Part shown: positions 52,653-61,843 of the stretch, piece after piece
Layout of the letters: every line of letters starts with the position of its first letter
How positions within the stretch are numbered: the first letter of the stretch is position 1
Assembly (NCBI RefSeq): GCF_036248255.1
Contig: NZ_CP109178.1
Coordinates: forward strand, 6,324,001-6,388,000
Direction: 5' to 3'
DNA length: 64,000 nt
Source: Streptomyces sp. NBC_01717
Lineage (GTDB): Bacteria; Actinomycetota; Actinomycetes; Streptomycetales; Streptomycetaceae
Made by a program: the position numbers and the translations under genes
The notes under the pieces: generated by a model
Told to the model about the DNA's origin: nothing
What the model saw: only the letters and a program-made list of their open reading frames with translations
Database searches by the model: none

Positions 52653-53747
52653 TCAGGCCAGGGGGTACGAGACACCGGCGAGGGAGAACCAGGTCGTCTC
52701 CACATCACCGGCTGTCGCGGCGATCAGGGTGACGGCACCGGCGGTGTCGAAATCCACCTTGACGGTGTGGACGACGCTGTTGGAGTTCGCGACGCTCGTG
52801 ATCGCGGTGGCATTCCGGGCGACGCTGACGGACCGGACGGCGTACGGGATGTACGGGCCCGGCAGGGTTCCGGCGAGGATGTTCGCGGTCTGCGCTCCAG
52901 CGACGCGGGTCGCGCCGCCGTCCCACTCCATGTACGGAGTGCCGTCGCGGAACACCTTGCGGTATCGGATCGGCCCATTGCGGTTGCCCGGAGATCCGGC
53001 GGTGGTGCCGCCCGTGGTGTAGCCGGTTCCCACAGAGGGCGTGATCCACGGAATGTTCTGGTCCGGGGTGATGGTGTTGGTGGAGCCGTCCAGCCTGCCG
53101 TACCTGAACACGTCCAGGTCGGTGAGGTACATGGCCTGTCCCGGATGAGGCCTGTTCGGGGCCGACGCCGAGGGGACCGGGAGGATTCCGCCGGCAGCCA
53201 CAGAGAACTGCCGGATATCGGTGATGTTCGCCGCGGCGACGGACGTCTGTGACGGGGCAATCGCGAGGTCGGCGAGGATCTGCGCGTTCGGCGGGAGGGA
53301 GGGGCGTACGGCGGCGCCTGCCGACGCGGCGTAGGTTCCCTGGATGACCTCCAGCCGCCATTCGCTCGCGGACCCTGCGGTCTCCGCGTCATAGACGGAC
53401 GCGATCACACAGTCCTTTCGGAACTGGCCTGCGCCGCCTGCGGGCTGGACGTTGAGGATGACGTCGCCGTCGTTCGCGCAGACGTAGGTGCCCTGTCCTC
53501 CTGCGTCGTGGTTGTCGATGAACGCGTAACCGCCGGACACGATCACGGTCATGTTCGGCGTGGGTGCGGCGCGCACCTTCAGCTGCTGGTTGAGATACGA
53601 CGGCTTGACGCCCTGCCGGATCCGCATCGGGGTCGCCTCGTCGACCAGGAAACCGGGGTACCCGAGGAGCGAGGCGATGACGAGCCGGTCCGTGCGGGCC
53701 GGGTAGCTACCGGCCTGCATCCACGCCGGGGGGTTGATCAGTGCCAT
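52653..53747 (-). CDS. Prophage tail protein, probable receptor-binding or baseplate protein
   Basis: A 364-residue protein starting MALINPPAWMQAGSYPARTD. The N-terminal part (QLKVRAAPTPNMTVIVSGGY) resembles upper baseplate or tail-fibre attachment domains of siphoviruses. The rest is rich in Gly, Thr and beta strands, with VRSVSVARNATAITSVANSN near the end, like receptor-binding tips. Position matches the host-recognition part of the tail. Exact role not provable from sequence. Confidence 0.7.
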   Translation of the reverse strand: MALINPPAWMQAGSYPARTDRLVIASLLGYPGFLVDEATPMRIRQGVKPSYLNQQLKVRAAPTPNMTVIVSGGYAFIDNHDAGGQGTYVCANDGDVILNVQPAGGAGQFRKDCVIASVYDAETAGSASEWRLEVIQGTYAASAGAAVRPSLPPNAQILADLAIAPSQTSVAAANITDIRQFSVAAGGILPVPSASAPNRPHPGQAMYLTDLDVFRYGRLDGSTNTITPDQNIPWITPSVGTGYTTGGTTAGSPGNRNGPIRYRKVFRDGTPYMEWDGGATRVAGAQTANILAGTLPGPYIPYAVRSVSVARNATAITSVANSNSVVHTVKVDFDTAGAVTLIAATAGDVETTWFSLAGVSYPLA

Positions 53748-53763
53748 GGGTGGACTTCCTTCC

Positions 53764-55182
53764 TTACAGGCTCGTGTCGCGCCATGTGACAGTGAGCTGG
53801 GATGTTTGGCCGGGGGCACCCGGCAGGGCGGTGCCGCGGTAGGCGATCTCGTTCTCGCCAGGCATGAGGAGTGGCCACAGGGATCCGGCGCGGACCCATG
53901 TGCGGCGGGGGCTGCTGCCCATGAGGAGCACCGCGCGGGTGCGGGTGTCGATGATGAGGAATTCACCGGCCTGGAGCGTGCCGTCGAGGGTGATACCGCC
54001 GCCTGTGGTGACCTGCTCGATGCTGGGATTGGCGACGGGCCCGTCGAGGCGCAGCACGGGGTACGCGGGGGATGCGCCAAGGTTGATGGCGGTGAGGCGC
54101 CCGCTCGTTCCGGCGTCGCCGTAGACGCGGTTGATGCCCGCGATGCGGCGGGACGTCGAGGCGTGGGGCGTGCTGTCCCAGATGCATCCCATCTGGTCGC
54201 CGTCCACGTACGGCTGACTGGTGGTGCCAGTGCTGGCCATGACCCCATCGAGGTGCATCGTCGTCGCGCCGGTGGTGGTGAGGCGCACTCCGATGTGGGT
54301 GACGATCTGTGCAGCGGCCACGGTGTAGTTGCCCTCGATGCGCGTCCATGTCGCGGCGGGTGGGGTGGTCGCGGCGACCGAGGAGAGCAGCGTCGTGCCG
54401 TTGAAGAACATCAGGTTGACCGCACTGACCCCGGTCAGTGACGGCAGGTAGACGTACGCCGAGGCGCGGACTGCGGTGCCGGCCGCGTAGCTGGTGCCGA
54501 GGGTGTACCGGGCGCCGCCCGTTCCGGAGGCGGTCCACGTGACGAGGTTGGTGTCCACGCCGAACCGGGCGCCGAAACCGGGGGTGGCCTGCGCAAAGGT
54601 GGCTGCAGTGCCCGCCGAGGAGTACGCGGCGATGTTGGATACGTCGAGCTCGGCGGACGGGTTGAGCACGGAGTTGATGAGCTCGGTCACCCCGGCATAC
54701 GACAGCGGGTACGTGCGGCCGGCGGCCGGGGAGTACGCGGTCGTTGAGGCGATGCGCTCGTCGAGGGAGTACAGGTACGGGTCGGCGCAGTACAGCTCCA
54801 GCGCCGCGGTGCCGGTCGACCACAGGTTCTCGGCGTCGTACGGGATCGAGCGCTGCCGCACCTTGCCGTACACCAATGTGTCTTGGTCGAGGAACTGGAG
54901 CGGGGCCGACTGTCGCTGTGGCTGCGTCGCCGCCCGCAACGCGAGGGTGAGATCGCGGAGTTCGTCCGGGGAGTCGGCGCGCAGGCCGAGGCCGAGCTGA
55001 ATGACGCGGGCCCCGGTGGTGTCGGGGCCGGTGTAGTCGCCGTGTTGGTCGGGGCGGTTGATGTCCTCGGCGCGGATGTCGGGCATGTCGTCGAGGCCGT
55101 TCACGGCGGTGACGTGGTACCGGGAGCCGGGCCCGAACTGGAGGTCGCCCCACTGGATTCGGCCGATGCGCTGCTGCGCCAT
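53764..55182 (-). CDS. Prophage distal tail protein (Dit-like) with carbohydrate-binding insert
   Basis: A 472-residue protein directly after the tape measure, the standard place of Dit. The N-terminal part (ITWGD-like IQWGDLQFGPGSRYHVTAVN, then RPDQHGDYTGPDTTGARVIQ) and AALELYCADPYLYSLDERIA fit a phage tail-ring domain. The middle (about 180-330) is a jelly-roll with TATWTRIEGNYTVAAAQIV and GVRLTTTGATTMHLDGVMAS, typical of carbohydrate-binding modules in actinophage Dits. It probably links tail tube to baseplate and may touch the cell wall. Confidence 0.82.
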   Translation of the reverse strand: MAQQRIGRIQWGDLQFGPGSRYHVTAVNGLDDMPDIRAEDINRPDQHGDYTGPDTTGARVIQLGLGLRADSPDELRDLTLALRAATQPQRQSAPLQFLDQDTLVYGKVRQRSIPYDAENLWSTGTAALELYCADPYLYSLDERIASTTAYSPAAGRTYPLSYAGVTELINSVLNPSAELDVSNIAAYSSAGTAATFAQATPGFGARFGVDTNLVTWTASGTGGARYTLGTSYAAGTAVRASAYVYLPSLTGVSAVNLMFFNGTTLLSSVAATTPPAATWTRIEGNYTVAAAQIVTHIGVRLTTTGATTMHLDGVMASTGTTSQPYVDGDQMGCIWDSTPHASTSRRIAGINRVYGDAGTSGRLTAINLGASPAYPVLRLDGPVANPSIEQVTTGGGITLDGTLQAGEFLIIDTRTRAVLLMGSSPRRTWVRAGSLWPLLMPGENEIAYRGTALPGAPGQTSQLTVTWRDTSL

Positions 55183-55183
55183 G

Positions 55184-58100
55184 TCATCGCCCCTTTCGTC
55201 CGATGAGGCCCTGCCAGGAAAGGGCGCGCAGGATGCCGTCCGGGGTGGCCTCGGACTGGTAGAGGTTGAAGGTGTTGTTCGTCGTCGGGGCCCCGGCGGT
55301 GCCTGCGTAGGCGGTGGTGAGCTGGCCGGGTGCGGGGATGCTCGGCGTCACCGTCGCTACGGCGGATGCCGCGCCGGCCGCAGCGTTCGCCACGGACGCG
55401 GCAGACCTGGTGACGGCTGCGCGCATGTCCTCGAATCCGAGCGGCATGCCCTGCATGAACAGCTGGCCGATCTGCCGGGCCTTACGGCTCGGAGAGTGCA
55501 TGTCGAGCGCCTTACGGATGGCCTTGAGCATGGCCTCGGCGATCTTCTTCATTTGCTTCTCGATCGAGCCCTGCTGCTTCTTCAGCCCATCCACCAGGCC
55601 TTGCGCAGCCTTGACGCCGGAGTCGTACAGGGCGCCGGCCACGCTGTTGCCGGTGGACGTGGCTGCCTTGGCGAGCTGCGCCTGAAGATCATTGATCCTC
55701 TTCAGCTCGGTCGGAGTTGCGCGGGCCAGTGCCTGCGCCGTGGCTGCGCCACCGTCGACACCCGCCGCGGCAATGTCGCCGAGGAGGTCGGACCGGAGCC
55801 CGGCCTTTTTCAGCTTGGCGAGGTTGTCGCCGAATGCCTTGGCCTTGGCGACGGCCTGTTGCAGCCCGACCGTGATAGCGGCGACCGAGTTGACGATGCT
55901 GTTGCCGGAGGTGATGTTCGCGTCGCCGAGGATGCCGTCACGGAAGTCCGCGGCAGCCTTGGTGCGGGCCTTGACCGCGTCGTCGAGCTTCTTCTGTGCG
56001 TCCTTCAGCTTGGCTGCCACAGTGTCGCGCTGCTTGGCCAGGGACAGCAGCCTCTTGTTGTCCTTCTCCACCCGCGAGAGCAGCGACCCGAGACCGCTTT
56101 TCTTCTTGCGGTTACCGGAGTTGATGCTGATCGCGCGCTCGATCAGGTTGGTGACGCTGCCCAGCTTCGACTTGAGCGCGGCCGTCGATGCGTCGATGCC
56201 GTCGACGAGGCTCTTGATGATCAGCTTGCCCGCCGGGGTCAGCAGCGTGGCATCCCGCTTCTTCGGGCCCTTCCACTTCGGGATCATGTCCGTCAGCCCA
56301 GCCAGCACACTCGTCACGGACGGGATCGCCGAGCGGATACCAGACACGAACCCGGCGACCAGCGCGGCGCCGGCCGTGGCGAGCAGGCGGCTGAGGTCGC
56401 CGAGCGCGGCCCGTGCCTTGCCGGGTAGTTCGGCCACGCGGCGGACGGCCTCGCCGATCTTGGTCTGGATCGCGGCGACCATGTCGAGCCCTGCTCGTGT
56501 GACCTGCTCGCGCAGCTTTCCGCCGAGCGGGGCGAGGGCGTCCCTGGCTTTACCGGGCAGGTCCCGGAAGTTCTTGATCGTGCTGGCGACCATGTTCACC
56601 GCGGCCTGCTTCGCGATGTCGAGGGCGCCGCTGAAGTCGCCGGAGAGCAGGGCGGCGATGATCTGGAGGGCGGGGATCACAATGTTCGTGATCGCACCGG
56701 CGAGGCCGGTTGCGAGAGCGGCGGCCAGACCGCCGATGACCTCGATCAGGCCGGGCAGGTACGGGGCGATCTCCTCAAGCAGCTTGGTGCTGAAGTCGGC
56801 GAAAGCCACGATCAGCGGGGACAGAGCAACGAGGAGCTCACCGCACGCCTCGCCCACCTGCACCAGCGACGGGCCCATCTCGACGAGGAGGTCGCCGAGG
56901 AACCCGATCCAGTAGACGAGCTGGTCAGCAATCAGGGCGGCGAGTGGCTCGATGATGCCCGGCAGCGCGGCCAGCACGGGGTTGAGGGTGTCTTGCAGGG
57001 TGTCGGCGACGGTCTGCACGACGGGGGCCAGGGCCTTGAAGATGCGGGCGCAGGCATCGAGTAGCGGCGTCAGTACGGGCAGCAGCCCGGCGACCAGTTC
57101 CCCGATGACGGGGAGCAGCGGGGCCGCGGACGTAACCAGTTCCCCGATCGCCTTGGCTGCGGATTTCAGGACAGGCCCGAGGGCCTCCATGATTGGGGAC
57201 AGCCCGTCGCCGAAAGCAGATACGAGCGTGTCGATGGCCGGGGCGAGGGCCGTCAGGATCGGCCCGCCGAGCTCGGCCATCTGGCCGAGCAGGGATCCTA
57301 GCGGGGGCAACAGCTTCCCGAAGATGCTGAGGAGCCCGCCGAGCCCTTGGGCGGCACCGTCCGCGCCGCCCGCGATGCCCTCGAAGAATCCGGCCAGCCC
57401 GGTGCCGATGTCGCCGAGTCCCTTGCCGAGCGCGTCAATCACGGGTCCGGCAGCCTTCAGTCCCGTGATCAGCCCCGGCATCGCGTTCTTGGCCAGGGCG
57501 CCGAACCCGGCGACGAGCGGCTTAAGGAGCGGGCCCGTCGCGGTGAACGCCTCTTTGAGGGCGGGCCCGAGTTCCCTGACGATGCCGGACACCTGCTTGG
57601 CGATGTCCTTGAAAACGGGGATCAAAGGGGCGGCGGCGTCGGCGAGCGTCGACTTGATCGACTTGCCCATGTCGGCGAACGCTGCCTTGACCTGCTTGTT
57701 TTCCTTCAGCGCCACCGCGCCGAGCCCGGCGAACGCCAGAGGCAGCGCGGCCAGCGCGGCACCCGCACCAACGGAAGACGCGGCGATTCCAGCGATGGCC
57801 AGACTCGCCGTGCCGGCGCCCGATGCGGCGGCCGGGCCGAGGCCGTTGAGTGCCCCGGACAGCTCGCCGACATCGTGGGTGCTGCGCTCGGTATCGACGT
57901 CGACGTCCACGTCGATTTCGGGTGGCACTGCGGTTGCGGCAGCTCGGAGCTGCTCCAGCTGGCGCATCGCCCCGGCGGTGGCGGCCCGGACGTTGATGTT
58001 CGGGTGCGTATGTGAGAGCCGGTCGAGGTGAGGCTCCAGCCGGTCGAGCTGGCGTAGCGCGTCCTCGATGCTGATGTCGACGCCGATGCGCTGCGAGGCG

Positions 58101-58339
58101 AGCTGGTCGAGTTCCCCGCGGACGCGTGCAAGGTCGCGGTCGAGGTCGCTGCTGTTCGCATCGATCTGGACGTCAGGGATGTTGTTGACGGCGTCGCGGA
58201 CCTCGCGTTGGATGCCGGCGCCGAGGGCCGCGCCGACGGCGGACCCTTGGCGTGCGGCATCCGCGGCGATGCCGCTGGTGTTCGCAAGGTTGACCTGCAA
58301 GTGCGAGACGAGGTTCGGCAGGTTGATGTCATCGGCCAC
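55184..58339 (-). CDS. Tape measure protein
   Basis: A 1051-residue protein, the longest in the phage part. It is Ala/Gly/Leu-rich with long helical stretches and hydrophobic central segments (PVIDALGKGLGDIGTGLAGF, IGELVAGLLPVLTPLLDACA, GGLAAALATGLAGAITNIVI) and a coiled coil (KDAQKKLDDAVKARTKAAAD). Tape measure proteins set tail length, about 1.5 angstrom per residue, so around 150-160 nm would be expected. The GTG start follows GGAGGTGACC. Lies between the tail chaperones and Dit, as usual. Confidence 0.95.
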   Translation of the reverse strand: MADDINLPNLVSHLQVNLANTSGIAADAARQGSAVGAALGAGIQREVRDAVNNIPDVQIDANSSDLDRDLARVRGELDQLASQRIGVDISIEDALRQLDRLEPHLDRLSHTHPNINVRAATAGAMRQLEQLRAAATAVPPEIDVDVDVDTERSTHDVGELSGALNGLGPAAASGAGTASLAIAGIAASSVGAGAALAALPLAFAGLGAVALKENKQVKAAFADMGKSIKSTLADAAAPLIPVFKDIAKQVSGIVRELGPALKEAFTATGPLLKPLVAGFGALAKNAMPGLITGLKAAGPVIDALGKGLGDIGTGLAGFFEGIAGGADGAAQGLGGLLSIFGKLLPPLGSLLGQMAELGGPILTALAPAIDTLVSAFGDGLSPIMEALGPVLKSAAKAIGELVTSAAPLLPVIGELVAGLLPVLTPLLDACARIFKALAPVVQTVADTLQDTLNPVLAALPGIIEPLAALIADQLVYWIGFLGDLLVEMGPSLVQVGEACGELLVALSPLIVAFADFSTKLLEEIAPYLPGLIEVIGGLAAALATGLAGAITNIVIPALQIIAALLSGDFSGALDIAKQAAVNMVASTIKNFRDLPGKARDALAPLGGKLREQVTRAGLDMVAAIQTKIGEAVRRVAELPGKARAALGDLSRLLATAGAALVAGFVSGIRSAIPSVTSVLAGLTDMIPKWKGPKKRDATLLTPAGKLIIKSLVDGIDASTAALKSKLGSVTNLIERAISINSGNRKKKSGLGSLLSRVEKDNKRLLSLAKQRDTVAAKLKDAQKKLDDAVKARTKAAADFRDGILGDANITSGNSIVNSVAAITVGLQQAVAKAKAFGDNLAKLKKAGLRSDLLGDIAAAGVDGGAATAQALARATPTELKRINDLQAQLAKAATSTGNSVAGALYDSGVKAAQGLVDGLKKQQGSIEKQMKKIAEAMLKAIRKALDMHSPSRKARQIGQLFMQGMPLGFEDMRAAVTRSAASVANAAAGAASAVATVTPSIPAPGQLTTAYAGTAGAPTTNNTFNLYQSEATPDGILRALSWQGLIGRKGR

Positions 58340-58352
58340 TGCGGGTCACCTC

Positions 58353-58987
58353 CTACTGCATGGCGGCCATCGCGAGGAGCGACGGTCCGGACTGGTTTGG
58401 GGCCTGGCTGCCGCCGGAGTTGTGGGCGGCCTGGTGCTGGTCGGCGAGCGTGACCAACTGCACCTGCGTCATGTCCCAGAACTGGCCGGGTGGAATGTGG
58501 AGGGCACCGACAGCGAGGTAGTAGAACTCGGCCCAGGGGTAGGCAGCGACAGCCCCGGCGTCACCGTCTCGACGGTCGGGGCCGGTCCGTTTCCCCGGTG
58601 CTCCAGCGCCTTGCCAAGGGCGGACGAGAACGCGGCGACGTAGGCGTCGAGGCGGCCGGGGTCGAGGAGGTCGGCGAGGTCGGCGCCGTCGGTGCGGCGG
58701 CGGAACACGATGTCGGAAACGGTGCGCTTGCCCTTGGCGTCGACATGCTCGCGCAGGTGCGGTTCGAATCCGCCGGGGCCGACGATGGCGGCGCCGAGGA
58801 TCTGATGGAGGGGCCCGAACGCGGCTCCGCCGCCGGTGCTGTCGATGGCTTCCTGTACGGCCCCGATGGATCCGAACCGGGCCTCCAGCAGGGCGAGGGC
58901 GCGGAAGGAGTAGCGCAAAGGCACTTCGGTGCCGTCGGTGAGGGTGATGGTGCCGCCCTCGGCGAGCAGGTCAAGTCCAGTGGTCAT
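58353..58987 (-). CDS. Tail assembly chaperone GT, made by -1 frameshift
   Basis: The same start as G, but a -1 shift on the slippery heptamer GGGAAAC (minus strand, plus coordinates 58589-58595) within codons GGA AAC gives an extended product. The shifted frame stays open and reads AAYPWAEFYYLAVGALHIPP, then QFWDMTQVQLVTLADQHQ and ends LLAMAAMQ at TAG (58355-58353). W-x(4)-T-x(2)-QL-x(2)-L-x(3)-H is the usual style of T extensions. The heptamer has the standard X-XXY-YYZ form in the correct phase. Confidence 0.78.
58469..58987 (-). CDS. Tail assembly chaperone G
   Basis: A 172-residue protein, start MTTGLDLLAEGGTITLTDGT, with a helical central part (RALALLEARFGSIGAVQEAI). It lies between the major tail protein and tape measure genes, where phages encode the G and GT chaperones that bind the tape measure during assembly. 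The zero-frame end after residue 140 is Pro/Ser/Thr-rich and looks non-functional, in line with frameshifting to the T extension. Confidence 0.85.
   Translation of the reverse strand: MTTGLDLLAEGGTITLTDGTEVPLRYSFRALALLEARFGSIGAVQEAIDSTGGGAAFGPLHQILGAAIVGPGGFEPHLREHVDAKGKRTVSDIVFRRRTDGADLADLLDPGRLDAYVAAFSSALGKALEHRGNGPAPTVETVTPGLSLPTPGPSSTTSLSVPSTFHPASSGT
58589..58595 (-). promoter_or_regulatory. Programmed -1 frameshift slippery site
   Basis: GGGAAAC on the minus strand, read in the zero frame as GGA AAC after the last base of CGG. It lies about 120 bases before the zero-frame stop and at the point where both frames are open. Confidence 0.75.
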
Positions 58988-59086
58988 GCGGGGCTCCAGA
59001 GTGAGTGCCGGGTTTCGGCCTGCGGGGAGAGGGTCCGGGCGGGCGGCGGCGTAGACAGTGGTCCGCGCCCGCCCGGAGATCGGGGG

Positions 59087-59653
59087 TCAGACGATCGCTG
59101 CGGCGGTCTCGTTGAGCGCGATGCTGATCCACTTCTTGTTGGACAGCAGCGGGTCCGCGTCCGCGGTGAACGAGGCGATCCGGTAGTCCTCCTCGGCGAA
59201 CCCGAGGTCGGGGAACGCGGACAGCGTGAGCTTGTGCAGGCTGACGTGCATGTCGCCGCCCACGATGTCGACACCGTTCGGAGGGGTAACCCCTTCGAGC
59301 TTGAACGGGGGCATCGTCGCCGTGTCGCCGGTCAGGTCCCATACGGACTTCTGCGCCGGGGTGGTGCCGGTGTCGGTGACGGTGCCGCCGAGGATCGCGG
59401 TGAGCACGTCGAGGGACAGCTTGGCGTGGGTGATGGCCACCTGAATGTTCGTGACCGCGCTGTTCGTGGCCAGCTTGGTGTTGTCACCGCGCAGGGTCTT
59501 GACCTCGATCTCACCGGAGATCTCGAACGACTTGATGCCCGGCACGTCGATTACGGGCCCGTACGTCGGGGTGCCCGCCGCCGGGTCGGCAGTGAGCGGG
59601 CTGATCTTGGCGTCCTGGATTCCGTAGACGCGGGTGAATCGCTGGAGCGGCAT
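59087..59653 (-). CDS. Major tail protein
   Basis: A 188-residue beta-rich tube protein, start MPLQRFTRVYGIQDAKISPL. Blocks such as VPGIKSFEISGEIEVKTLRG, NIQVAITHAKLSLDVLTAIL and HVSLHKLTLSAFPDLGFAEE are typical of siphovirus tail tube subunits. Located after the tail terminator and before the chaperone genes, as expected. It forms the tail tube by hexamer stacking. Confidence 0.85.
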   Translation of the reverse strand: MPLQRFTRVYGIQDAKISPLTADPAAGTPTYGPVIDVPGIKSFEISGEIEVKTLRGDNTKLATNSAVTNIQVAITHAKLSLDVLTAILGGTVTDTGTTPAQKSVWDLTGDTATMPPFKLEGVTPPNGVDIVGGDMHVSLHKLTLSAFPDLGFAEEDYRIASFTADADPLLSNKKWISIALNETAAAIV

Positions 59654-59694
59654 GGTGGGTTCCTTCCTGGTGCCGGGGTTCGGCCCGGACGGGG

Positions 59695-59997
59695 CTACTG
59701 GATGGGCGGGGGCTGTTCCGGGTCCGGCGGGGGAGGTACCTCCAGCACCGAGCCCGGCACCAGTGCGGCCAGCTCCTCCGTGACGGGGCCTGCGGCCTGC
59801 GGAGGGACGACTCCGTCGATCAGCCACCACATGACGCCGGGCCGGCCGGGAGAGGTGGAGATGATGACGGCGCCGTCGGTCGCCGCGGCGGCCGGGTCGA
59901 TGCGCAGGAGCGGGGCGTCGGGGCGGGCGGGCCAGTAGTCGGGGCCGAGGCCTGCGATCACGTCGTCGCGGGGGAGGTCGAGGATGGTGGCGGTCAT
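59695..59997 (-). CDS. Prophage hypothetical protein
   Basis: A 100-residue protein, start MTATILDLPRDDVIAGLGPD, with a beta-rich middle (GAVIISTSPGRPGVMWWLID) and a Pro-rich tail (VPPPPDPEQPPPIQ). Lies between the tail terminator and major tail protein genes and overlaps the former by 4 bp (ATGA). Role unknown. Confidence 0.65.
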   Translation of the reverse strand: MTATILDLPRDDVIAGLGPDYWPARPDAPLLRIDPAAAATDGAVIISTSPGRPGVMWWLIDGVVPPQAAGPVTEELAALVPGSVLEVPPPPDPEQPPPIQ

Positions 59998-60443
59998 GCG
60001 GGTGTCACCTCCGAGGCGAGCAGCTCGCGGTGGATCTCGACGGTGATCGAGGTGCGGACGCGGTTGTCCTTGATCGGGAAGCGGTCCATGTCTGTGACCT
60101 TCACCGCGGTGACCTTGGCCGGGTGGGCAGGCAGCGCGTGCCCGTGCAAGGCGTGGGCGATGGCCTCGGCCAGTCCGTACCGCTCGGCGTTGCGCGCAGT
60201 CGTTGCACTGGTCTTGATGCGGGCGGTCTGCACCAGGTCGACCGAGGCCTTTTCGATGATGGTGATCGATGCGTCCGGGTCGCCGAAATCCCCGTTGGCG
60301 GTGTCGAGGCCGGTGCTGAGCGCGTCGGTGACGACGACGAACGGCGGTGTCTGTCCCTCGCGGGGCCCGTCACGGAACACCGGGACGCCGAACGCCAAGG
60401 ATTCGAGGCGGGCCTTGATTGCCCCTGCGGTCGTGGCAGCCAT
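59994..60443 (-). CDS. Tail terminator-like protein
   Basis: A 149-residue protein, start MAATTAGAIKARLESLAFGV. The PPFVVVTDALSTGLDTANGD and DASITIIEKASVDLVQTARI strands, followed by the helix AEAIAHALHGHALPAHPAKV and the final TSITVEIHREL strand, fit the small alpha/beta tail-completion (DUF3168-like) family. Follows the gp10-like gene with a shared ATG region. Its role would be to close the tail tube at the neck. Confidence 0.7.
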   Translation of the reverse strand: MAATTAGAIKARLESLAFGVPVFRDGPREGQTPPFVVVTDALSTGLDTANGDFGDPDASITIIEKASVDLVQTARIKTSATTARNAERYGLAEAIAHALHGHALPAHPAKVTAVKVTDMDRFPIKDNRVRTSITVEIHRELLASEVTPA

Positions 60444-60898
60444 CAGCGACGCCCCCGCCCGGCACGTACCTGCGACAGGTTCGCGCGAAAGAAGATCTCA
60501 GCCATCTCGACCGCCGGCCGAATGAACGGCCGGGCAGGCATGGCGGGGTGGTGGACCTTGGCCACGGGGTGCCGGGCGCCGGGCCAGTACAACGCTTTCT
60601 TGTTCTTGGGGAAGATGTCGTATTCGTCGGTGCCGTACTCGATTGCAGCCGCGTACTTGACGTTGGTGCCGACCACGTAGCCGACGGTGCGCCCGCTGTT
60701 CTCTGCGCGGGACACGATCGAGGAGCGGAGGCGCCCTGTGTCGACGGGGGCCCTGCGTCGGGCCTCGTTCTGCACGTCGATGCGGGTGCGGTCCACGGCG
60801 CGTTTGACGTCGTCGGACATGCCGCCGAGCGCGCGCCGGAGGCCCCGCTCGTACTGGCGGGTGTTGATGCGGGTGGTGGCCGAGGTGCCGATCCTCAT
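60443..60898 (-). CDS. HK97 gp10-like neck protein
   Basis: A 151-residue protein. The NEARRRAPVDTGRLRSSIVS block (about 46-65) followed by YAAAIEYGTDE and ARPFIRPAVEMAE is the hallmark of the HK97 gp10 family, involved in head-to-tail joining. Its ATG at 60898 overlaps the stop of the upstream connector. Strong match by motif order. Confidence 0.9.
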   Translation of the reverse strand: MRIGTSATTRINTRQYERGLRRALGGMSDDVKRAVDRTRIDVQNEARRRAPVDTGRLRSSIVSRAENSGRTVGYVVGTNVKYAAAIEYGTDEYDIFPKNKKALYWPGARHPVAKVHHPAMPARPFIRPAVEMAEIFFRANLSQVRAGRGRR

Positions 60899-61578
60899 CA
60901 CACACCGCCGATCAGTGAGTGACCGCGGTTGAGGTAGCCGACGAGGAGGGCGTCCACCTGCGTCGATCCGGTAGACGCCGACGCGGAGACGGGCGTCGTC
61001 TCCTCGGCGTCGTCCTCGATGCGGACGTTGTTGCCCTCGTCGTCCACGTCGAGGCCCGGATCCTGTGCGGCGTCGGCATCGGACGGGGCAGCCTGCGCCT
61101 GAATGTGCGCGGCGAGGAGAGCGCACGCCTGCGCCACCAGCGGCGGCACCTCGGCATACCCGAACTCCCCGGCGACGCGGGCCTGTTCCAGTCCCCACCG
61201 CTCGAACAGTCCGCGGTAGCCGCCGTTGTACGACTCGGCCCCGGCGATCAGGTCGTCGTATCCGCCCCACCGCAGGAGAACGGCGTCCACGCTGCCGAGC
61301 ACGTCAGACGACGTGACCCGGTACGCAGACGACGGGAGCGACGGGGCGTCGTCGGCGGCGACGACGGGCGTCACAGAGGTGACCGTGCGGACGCGGCGCG
61401 GGAGGAGACAGGTCCCGTCCGGCGCCACGTCCGCCACCACCACCATGGTCATCGGCTCGAACTGCTGCTGCGTGTACGAGGTGATCCGCTCCGTGGCAGC
61501 GCCGATCCACGCGGCCACCTCGGCGTCAGTGCCGGTGCAGCCCGCGTCTCGGGCCTGGTCCACGGAGCAGTACGCCAT
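60898..61578 (-). CDS. Head-tail connector / adaptor protein
   Basis: A 226-residue protein. The N-terminal helical part (DQARDAGCTGTDAEVAAWIG...AATERITSYTQQQFEP) is typical of gp6-like head-tail adaptors, followed by a beta-rich part (LPRRVRTVTSVTPVV) and an acidic C-terminal tail. Lies between head and tail genes as expected. Confidence 0.78.
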   Translation of the reverse strand: MAYCSVDQARDAGCTGTDAEVAAWIGAATERITSYTQQQFEPMTMVVVADVAPDGTCLLPRRVRTVTSVTPVVAADDAPSLPSSAYRVTSSDVLGSVDAVLLRWGGYDDLIAGAESYNGGYRGLFERWGLEQARVAGEFGYAEVPPLVAQACALLAAHIQAQAAPSDADAAQDPGLDVDDEGNNVRIEDDAEETTPVSASASTGSTQVDALLVGYLNRGHSLIGGV

Positions 61579-61581
61579 GGG

Positions 61582-61842
61582 TCAGCCCTCGTCGCTCTCG
61601 GCGGCGTCGAGCTCGCGCTTGACGCCCTCGGTGACGAGGCCCCCCTTGGCGACGATCTGCCGGGCGTGCCCGCCGGGGTGCGTGTGCACGACCGGGCCGA
61701 CGACCGTGCTGTGTCCGTCGCCGTCGAGGGCGCGGAAAGCGTCCTCGGGCGCGGTCTGTCCGACGTCCCACCCGGTGCCGGCCGCGTACTCCTGCGTGCG
61801 GACCGTGGCCGCGGGAGCCTCGGTGTCCTTGCGTGCTGCCAT
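61582..61842 (-). CDS. Prophage hypothetical protein
   Basis: An 86-residue hydrophilic protein, start MAARKDTEAPAATVRTQEYA, with HSTVVGPVVHTHPGGHARQI in the middle and an acidic end. Located between the head fibre-like gene and the connector. No family recognised; possibly a small head accessory protein. Confidence 0.6.
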   Translation of the reverse strand: MAARKDTEAPAATVRTQEYAAGTGWDVGQTAPEDAFRALDGDGHSTVVGPVVHTHPGGHARQIVAKGGLVTEGVKRELDAAESDEG

Positions 61843-61843
61843 G

